A DNA stretch of 64,000 bases from Cyanobacteria bacterium SBLK (GTDB lineage: Bacteria; Cyanobacteriota; Cyanobacteriia; Cyanobacteriales; Spirulinaceae), in NCBI GenBank assembly GCA_017746715.1, contig JAGHZQ010000065.1:270365-334364 (forward strand), given 5' to 3'. The position numbers were made by a program, and so were the translations under genes. The stretch's first letter is position 1; each line of letters starts with the position of its first letter. Of this stretch, positions 59,159-64,000 are shown piece after piece. The notes beneath the pieces are model-generated. The model worked only from the letters and a program-made list of their open reading frames with translations, ran no database searches and was not told the origin of the DNA.

Positions 59159-60013
59159 TCAGTTTTTGTCAATTTTTTGTCCGTCTCCCCATACAAGAAT
59201 GCCTTGGGTTGGACTGAATAAAAAGGCTAAAATAAATAAACCCGTTGCTACTAAAACGATCGCGGGTCCTGAAGGCAAGTTATAAAAGTAACTGATATAC
59301 ATCCCGCTAATACTGGAAAGAATGCCAAAAATAACACCCAAAAACATCATTTGATGCAAGCGGGTGACTAATAAATAAGCCGTCGCTGCGGGGGTAATCA
59401 GCAGGGAAAGTACCAAAATCACACCGACTGCTTTTAAACTGGCGACAATGGTCATCCCAATCAAAATCATCAGGCTAAAATCAAGAACACCAACAGGTAA
59501 TCCAACAGCTTGTGCGCCCAATTTATCAAAGGTATAAAATAACAATTCTTTGTAGAGCAGAAAAACGATCGCTAAAACAATGAGAGCAATAATCGCCGTA
59601 TCGCGAACGTCCCCAAGGGTTACGCCGAGAATATTGCCGAAAAGAAAGTGATTGAGGTCGATTTTATTATCTTTTTGGATAACGGTAATGAGAGTAATTC
59701 CCAAAGCGAAAAAAGCCGAGAAGACAATCCCCATCGCCGCATCTTCTTTAATTTGCGATCGCGTGCGAATGATATTAATAAAAACCGTACTGATAATTCC
59801 GGCGATAAATGCACCGATGAAAATATTTGCCCCAACCATAAAAGCGATCGCCAGTCCGGGTAAAACGGAATGACTGATGGCATCCCCGAGTAAAGCGAGG
59901 CGTTGTACCATGAGATAGCATCCCACCACCGCACAGATAATGCCAACGATAACGGCAACGACAAGCGATCGCTGCATAAAGCCATATTGTAAAGGTTCGA
60001 GGAGAGCTTCCAT
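59159..60013 (-). CDS. mntB: manganese/zinc ABC transporter permease
   Basis: ATG at 60013 gives MEALLEPLQYGFMQRS; the longer frame begins with TTG inside an AT-rich repeat. About eight TM helices match the ABC-3 family of metal permeases (GDAISHSVLPGLAIAF and AAMGIVFSAFFALGITL are family motifs; LLITPAATAYLLVTRLH is near the C-terminus). It forms the membrane channel with MntA ATPase, for import of Mn2+ or related metal. It follows mntA by 31 bases on the same strand. Symbol is assigned by analogy to cyanobacterial mntCAB; zinc cannot be excluded. Confidence 0.85.
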   Translation of the reverse strand: MEALLEPLQYGFMQRSLVVAVIVGIICAVVGCYLMVQRLALLGDAISHSVLPGLAIAFMVGANIFIGAFIAGIISTVFINIIRTRSQIKEDAAMGIVFSAFFALGITLITVIQKDNKIDLNHFLFGNILGVTLGDVRDTAIIALIVLAIVFLLYKELLFYTFDKLGAQAVGLPVGVLDFSLMILIGMTIVASLKAVGVILVLSLLITPAATAYLLVTRLHQMMFLGVIFGILSSISGMYISYFYNLPSGPAIVLVATGLFILAFLFSPTQGILVWGDGQKIDKN

Positions 60014-60044
60014 CAATTCAAAATTCAAAATTTAAAATGCAAAA

Positions 60045-60800
60045 TTATGCAGCAATGCGATCGGATGTTTCGGAAAAGAACATGACTTTCCCACCATAAG
60101 CACGATATAAGTTTTCTTCTTGTAGAACGCTTTGCCTTTGTCCGACAGAAATCAATTCCTTATTGAGCAAAATCAGATCGTCAAAATGAGTAATGGATTC
60201 TCCGAGATCGTGATTGACAACTAAAACAATATTCCCCGCATCGGCTAACTCGCGAAAAATCTGAAATAACACCGCTTCCGTCTTGCGATCGACTCCCACA
60301 AAAGGTTCGTCAAAAAAGAAAATTTCCGCTTCTTGCGCTAAAGAACGCGCTAAAAAAACGCGCTGTTGCTGTCCTCCCGATAACTGTCCGATGGGGCGAT
60401 TTTTAAACCCTAACATTCCCACCCGCGAGAGGGCTTCTTTCGCAATGCGGTGACTCACCACAGAAAAACGGCGAAACCAACCCGTTTTCTGTACCCGTCC
60501 CATCATCACCACATCCCACACCGTCGCGGGATAACTCCAGTCGATTTGCGTTCGTTGGGGAACGTAAGCCACCCGATCTAACTGTTTTTGCAAGGCGCGA
60601 TCGCCATACATCACCGGCTGTCCCATTGCAGGAATCAATCCTAACATTGCCTTGAGTAACGTGCTTTTTCCCGCACCATTGGGACCGATCGCTGCCGTCA
60701 GCCGTCCCGGTTTCAAGTCAAGACTAATTCCCCGCAAGGCTTCTAGGGTGCGATATTTCACCCCCAAATCCCGTATCGCGATCGCGTTCGTTCCATCCAT
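60045..60800 (-). CDS. mntA: manganese/zinc ABC transporter ATP-binding protein
   Basis: ATG at 60800 with GGAGG 7 bases upstream is preferred over the ATG at 60821. Walker A GPNGAGKST is near residue 34, the ABC signature QLSGGQQQR near 135, and Walker B EIFFFDEPFVGVD near 160, followed by the His switch VVNHDLG. The protein is the cytoplasmic motor for the MntB permease. Close spacing with mntB shows an operon. The solute-binding gene mntC is divergent, with about 130 bases between, containing tandem repeats likely to be a control site. Confidence 0.9.
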   Translation of the reverse strand: MDGTNAIAIRDLGVKYRTLEALRGISLDLKPGRLTAAIGPNGAGKSTLLKAMLGLIPAMGQPVMYGDRALQKQLDRVAYVPQRTQIDWSYPATVWDVVMMGRVQKTGWFRRFSVVSHRIAKEALSRVGMLGFKNRPIGQLSGGQQQRVFLARSLAQEAEIFFFDEPFVGVDRKTEAVLFQIFRELADAGNIVLVVNHDLGESITHFDDLILLNKELISVGQRQSVLQEENLYRAYGGKVMFFSETSDRIAA

Positions 60801-60876
60801 TCGTTTCCCTCCATTTACCATCTGTCGAGATGCAATATCTGCACCCCTACAAAATTACCCTAGCAGAAAATGAAAA

Positions 60877-60922
60877 GAATATGATAAAGATTATGAAAGG
60901 AATATGATAAAAATCATGAAGG
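60877..60922. promoter_or_regulatory. tandem 23-bp repeats, candidate metal-responsive operator
   Basis: Two adjacent 23-bp copies (60877-60899 and 60900-60922) match at 20 positions and begin GAATATGATAAA. The second contains the palindrome ATGAT-AAAA-ATCAT. The repeats lie in the mntC leader, next to its GAAGGAG ribosome site. Confidence 0.6.
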
Positions 60923-60932
60923 AGACTGGAAA

Positions 60933-61886
60933 ATGATGACTCGCATTCTGGGAAAAAAAGTTCGCAAGTGGACGATCGCGATCGTGGCGATCGGGGTTGT
61001 TCTCAATGGTTGCAATAGCCCAAACGCCGAAGAGGAAAGCACTCGCCCCCGAGTCGTCGCGACCAGCACCATCATTGCCGATTTAACGGCAAAGGTGGGA
61101 GGCGACGAAATCGAGCTAACAGGGATTCTCAAAGCAGGAGAAGACCCTCATATTTACGAACCCGTTCCCCAAGACACGATCGCCTTAGAACGCGCCGATC
61201 TCATTCTTTACAATGGCTACAATCTCGAACCCGCTCTCATCCGCATCGTCCAAGGAACAGGCGTCAAAGCAACGAAAATTGCTGTCGGAGAAAAAGTTAA
61301 GGCCCTAACAAATACGAATTACGGGCAAAACGTTCGAGATCCCCACGTTTGGGGGGATGCAGAAAATGGGATCGTTATGGTGGAGGCGATTCGAGATGCC
61401 CTCATCGAATTATCCCCGAGCGATCGCGAAGTCTTTGAAGAGAATGCCGAAAAATTACAAGCATCGTTGCAGCGATTGGATGCTTGGATCGGCGAACAAA
61501 TCGCAACTATCCCCCCGGAAAACCGCAAACTCGTGACTACTCACGATGCCTTTGAATATTACGCCCGCGCCTATGGATTAGAAGTAACGGGAACTTTAAT
61601 CGGCATGAGTACGGAAGAGCAACCCAGCGCCCAAACTGTAAAAACCCTCTCCGATGATATTAAAGCAGCAGGCATCCCAGCAATTTTTGCAGAGACGACC
61701 ATTAACCCAACTTTAATCAAAACCGTCGCACAAGAAGCAGGGGTAAAATTGAGCGATCGCCAGCTTTATTCCGACTCAATTGGTGTTATGGGAAGTGAAG
61801 GGGATAGCTACCTAAAAATGTTAATTGCCAATACTCACACTATCGTTGAAGCATTAGGGGGTCAATATATTTCTTTTGATGAATAA
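60933..61886 (+). CDS. mntC: manganese-type metal-binding lipoprotein (SBP)
   Basis: Signal sequence WTIAIVAIGVVLNGC has a lipobox with Cys27. The mature cluster A-I solute-binding protein shows AGEDPHIYEPVPQD with a metal His and DPHVWGDAENGIVMVEAI with the second, and later YSDSIGVMG has the metal Asp. The family's Glu is in FAETTI. The His-rich loop of zinc-specific ZnuA is missing, which favours manganese. The protein delivers metal to the MntB/MntA importer. ATG 60933 is preceded by GAAGGAG at a 12-base distance, and two consecutive Met codons start it. Confidence 0.88.
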   Translation: MMTRILGKKVRKWTIAIVAIGVVLNGCNSPNAEEESTRPRVVATSTIIADLTAKVGGDEIELTGILKAGEDPHIYEPVPQDTIALERADLILYNGYNLEPALIRIVQGTGVKATKIAVGEKVKALTNTNYGQNVRDPHVWGDAENGIVMVEAIRDALIELSPSDREVFEENAEKLQASLQRLDAWIGEQIATIPPENRKLVTTHDAFEYYARAYGLEVTGTLIGMSTEEQPSAQTVKTLSDDIKAAGIPAIFAETTINPTLIKTVAQEAGVKLSDRQLYSDSIGVMGSEGDSYLKMLIANTHTIVEALGGQYISFDE

Positions 61887-62175
61887 GTTTTTTTGATGTC
61901 AAGTGAGTACTACTTATTATTGCGAAAAACATGCTGAAAACCTTTGAAAACAAGTATAGAGAGAATTAGAAATTATTCTTTTCCGAAGAGTAGTTTATGA
62001 AGAATTCCAACAAAAAATAAATCAGATTGAGAAATAAGAATTATATTGTCTAGTATTGCTTGAATAGATGGAGTACAGTGAAATCTTCTTATTGCAAGAG
62101 TTTTTAGATTTTCAGATGTACCTCGTCTAATCAAGAAATGCTATAAAAATCTCCAATCTGCTTAGATTCCTATTC
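61887..62175. other. AT-rich intergenic region without recognised gene
   Basis: The interval has no convincing ORF, repeat or terminator. It is more AT-rich than flanking genes and may contain the promoter of the adhesin. Confidence 0.4.
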
Positions 62176-63872
62176 ATGAACACTCAATGCACTTGCAAAT
62201 TGCCCAAATGGCTCTACCTTTTGCTCTTAACTTGGGTAATAGGAATGCAACCCCTTGCCGCTCGGGCGAGCTCCATCATCGCAGCCCCCGATGGAACGGG
62301 GACCCTCATCCATCACAACGGCAATACCTATAAAATCGATGGCGGCATCCAAGCTGGCGCGAACCTCTTCCACTCTTTTCAAGAATTTGGACTCAACCCC
62401 CAAGAAATCGCTGACTTTCTTTCCAACTCCTCCATTAACAACATCGTCGGACGAGTCACGGGAGGAAAAACCAGCATCGTTCAAGGACTGATTCAACTTA
62501 GTGGAGGGAACTCCAACCTATTTCTGATGAACCCCGCGGGATGGGTCTTCACCCAAGGGGCAAGTTTGGACGTACCGGGGAGTTTTGGAGCCACTACCGC
62601 TACGAGAATTGGTTTTGGGGGAACTATTTCAACGCCTACGGAGATAATAATTACAGCGAATTAATTGGCAATCCTACGAGCTTGATCTTTGACCAAGATA
62701 ACCCCAGTTGGATTGTCAACCAGGCCGATCTCGCGGTCTCTTCTGGAGAAAGTCTTTGGTTAGTGGGTGGGGGCATCATCTCCATCGGAAACGTCGAAGC
62801 AGAAGGTGGAAATATTACCCTCGCCGCCGTTCCCGAAAAAAGTCAAGTCCGACTTTCTCACGAAGGGATGGTGGTAAACTTAGTTTTGGATGCCGCTCCC
62901 GTTGAAGGAAGCGTCGCGATACCCGGAAACTCCCTCGGGATTCGTGCTGTAGATATTCCTCGTTACCTTACTGGTGGGAGTGAAGCCGGTCATACGAATG
63001 AAGCGATCGCTAATCCTGACGGGACGGTGCGGTTAGTCAAATCGGATACCTCCATTAATGAAGGGGATACAGTTATTGCCGGAGAAGTCAAGGGCGAGAA
63101 TATTACCCTCATGGCTGCCGGACGAGTGAATGCGATCGATCGCAACCTCATGAGTCACGATCCCACTGTTGTTTTATTTCCAGAAGCGATCGGCGATACC
63201 GTAGAAACCAGTTTTATTGATGAAGGAGTAGAAGACTATCAAACCCTACTCTACGGCGGTAAAAGCGGCACGATTTCCCAAGTAGTGACCCATCAGGAAA
63301 ATGGGATTGATTTTGTCACCGAAACCCTGATCGAGATTGCCGAACAAGGGGGAGAAGTTAGTGCGGTACACTTGCTCAATGAAGGAAACGAAGGAGAATT
63401 CTGGCTGGGCAATGCTTACGTTTCTCATGAAACCATCTCCCAATACCAAGCACAATTAGAACAGTGGGGAGTCGCCTTAACTCCGGAAGCAGATATTTTA
63501 CTGTATGCCTGTTATACTGCCTTGGGCGGCAACGGGATTGAACTAATCAATACTCTCGCAGGGTTAACCGGAGCAGATGTAGCCGCATCGACCAATTTAA
63601 CGGGAAATGCCGCTGTGGGAGGAGATTGGAACTTAGAAGTCCAAACCGGAAGCATCGAAGCGGGGTTGGGACTCGAACAATGGGCGATGGATGACTTTAC
63701 GGGCAAGTTAGTCGTGTTTACTGCCACGGACTCGGCGAGCTTGATTACCGCGATTAATAGTGCGAATGGTAATGTAGTCACCGATACAATTAACCTAGCG
63801 GGGGATATTACCCTCACGGCAGTGGATAACGCGGTCGATGGAGCTAATGGTTTACCATCAACTAGAGTTTAG
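62176..63872 (+). pseudogene. two-partner-secretion adhesin with DUF4347, frameshifted and truncated
   Basis: The first frame (162 codons) has a signal peptide and the filamentous haemagglutinin N-terminal domain: THHNGNTYKI-like start, NIVGRVTGGKTSIVQGLIQ and SNLFLMNPAGWVFTQGASLDVPGSF. At a run of five Gs (62617-62621) the frame breaks. The next frame carries NYFNAYGDNNYSELIGNP and continues the TPS domain, then a DUF4347 domain (YQTLLYGGKSGTISQVV, ILLYACYTALGGNGIELINTLAGLTGADVAASTNLTG). The end, LPSTRV, stops at 63872 inside what should be a long beta-helix repeat region, so the gene is also truncated. A one-base change in the G run would restore the frame. Confidence 0.75.
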
Positions 63873-64000
63873 ACTATGGAAAAGAACTCAGCTAAGAACG
63901 GAAAGCTGAGGAAGGGAAGAAAATTGAGGAAATCAGGGAACAAATTAACCAGATTTATTTTTTTTGACCCGCGAAAAACCTTTTTTGACGACAGGATAAC

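Noticed and set aside
63876..64000. Open frame from ATG 63876 to the window end
   Set aside because: It is short, very basic, cut by the window edge and has no recognisable family. The sequence after 63872 appears foreign to the adhesin but cannot be assigned.

Overview
The window is a cyanobacterial chromosome segment. It carries psaF and psaJ of photosystem I, a photosystem II S4-domain protein, the acyl-lipid omega-3 desaturase DesB, a PedR-type LuxR regulator, an acyl-ACP synthetase and a divergent manganese-type ABC transporter. The HIP1 octamer GCGATCGC is scattered through almost every gene. Short tandem repeats, palindromic dispersed repeats and many signalling proteins (two histidine kinases, a Ser/Thr kinase, a cyclic-nucleotide-binding membrane protein, EF hands) suggest a filamentous or large-genome cyanobacterium. 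No rRNA, tRNA, CRISPR array, complete insertion sequence or prophage was found.

Layout: 0.1-16 kb holds a hybrid histidine kinase, a two-RCK potassium-channel-like protein, a zinc-finger/nuclease-like protein, an MFS transporter fused to EF hands, sulfotransferase/methyltransferase/DUF6492 genes, a broken GST gene, a TPR protein, a DUF2993 protein, UbiD and a lone SMC/OLD-like ATPase. 16.5-22.4 kb holds psaF-psaJ, tsaD, a PfkB sugar kinase, pedR, a TolB-like lipoprotein, rsmH and a rhomboid protease. 22-32.6 kb holds a glycosyltransferase, a methyltransferase with a membrane partner, a pilin-like lipoprotein, a DUF697 GTPase coupled to a small repeat protein, a TPR protein, a PG-binding/beta-propeller protein and a Ser/Thr kinase. 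33-49 kb is rich in lipid genes (cfa, radical SAM/B12, NTF2-like, flavoprotein, desB, acyltransferase, aas), interrupted by an AT-rich island at about 39.9-43.2 kb without HIP1. 49-64 kb holds a PIG-V-like mannosyltransferase, Uma2, a solute-binding protein next to a histidine kinase, aroF, a decayed defence/toxin-antitoxin cluster, the mnt transporter and a broken adhesin.

The most striking find is the roughly 330-base leader of aroF (DAHP synthase, first step to Phe, Tyr and Trp). Two short ORFs, 54988-55044 and 55145-55207, encode peptides of 18 and 20 residues with 7 and 8 aromatic residues. Each is followed by a pair of competing hairpins ending in an intrinsic terminator with six Ts. 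This has the architecture of two tandem ribosome-mediated attenuators. I know of no described aromatic attenuator in cyanobacteria. The AroF protein itself lacks the N-terminal feedback domain found in some relatives, so control may have moved to RNA.

The second cluster of interest is a Shedu-like (DUF4263) nuclease gene at 57325-58148. It is broken by two independent 7-bp tandem duplications and by insertion of a 120-bp four-hairpin repeat. A second full copy of that repeat, in opposite orientation, lies at 44497-44614. Other repeat activity is visible throughout: an in-frame repeat inside a histidine kinase ATPase domain, a repeat-derived tail on TsaD, a duplicated translation start, and 51-bp direct repeats around a small membrane gene.
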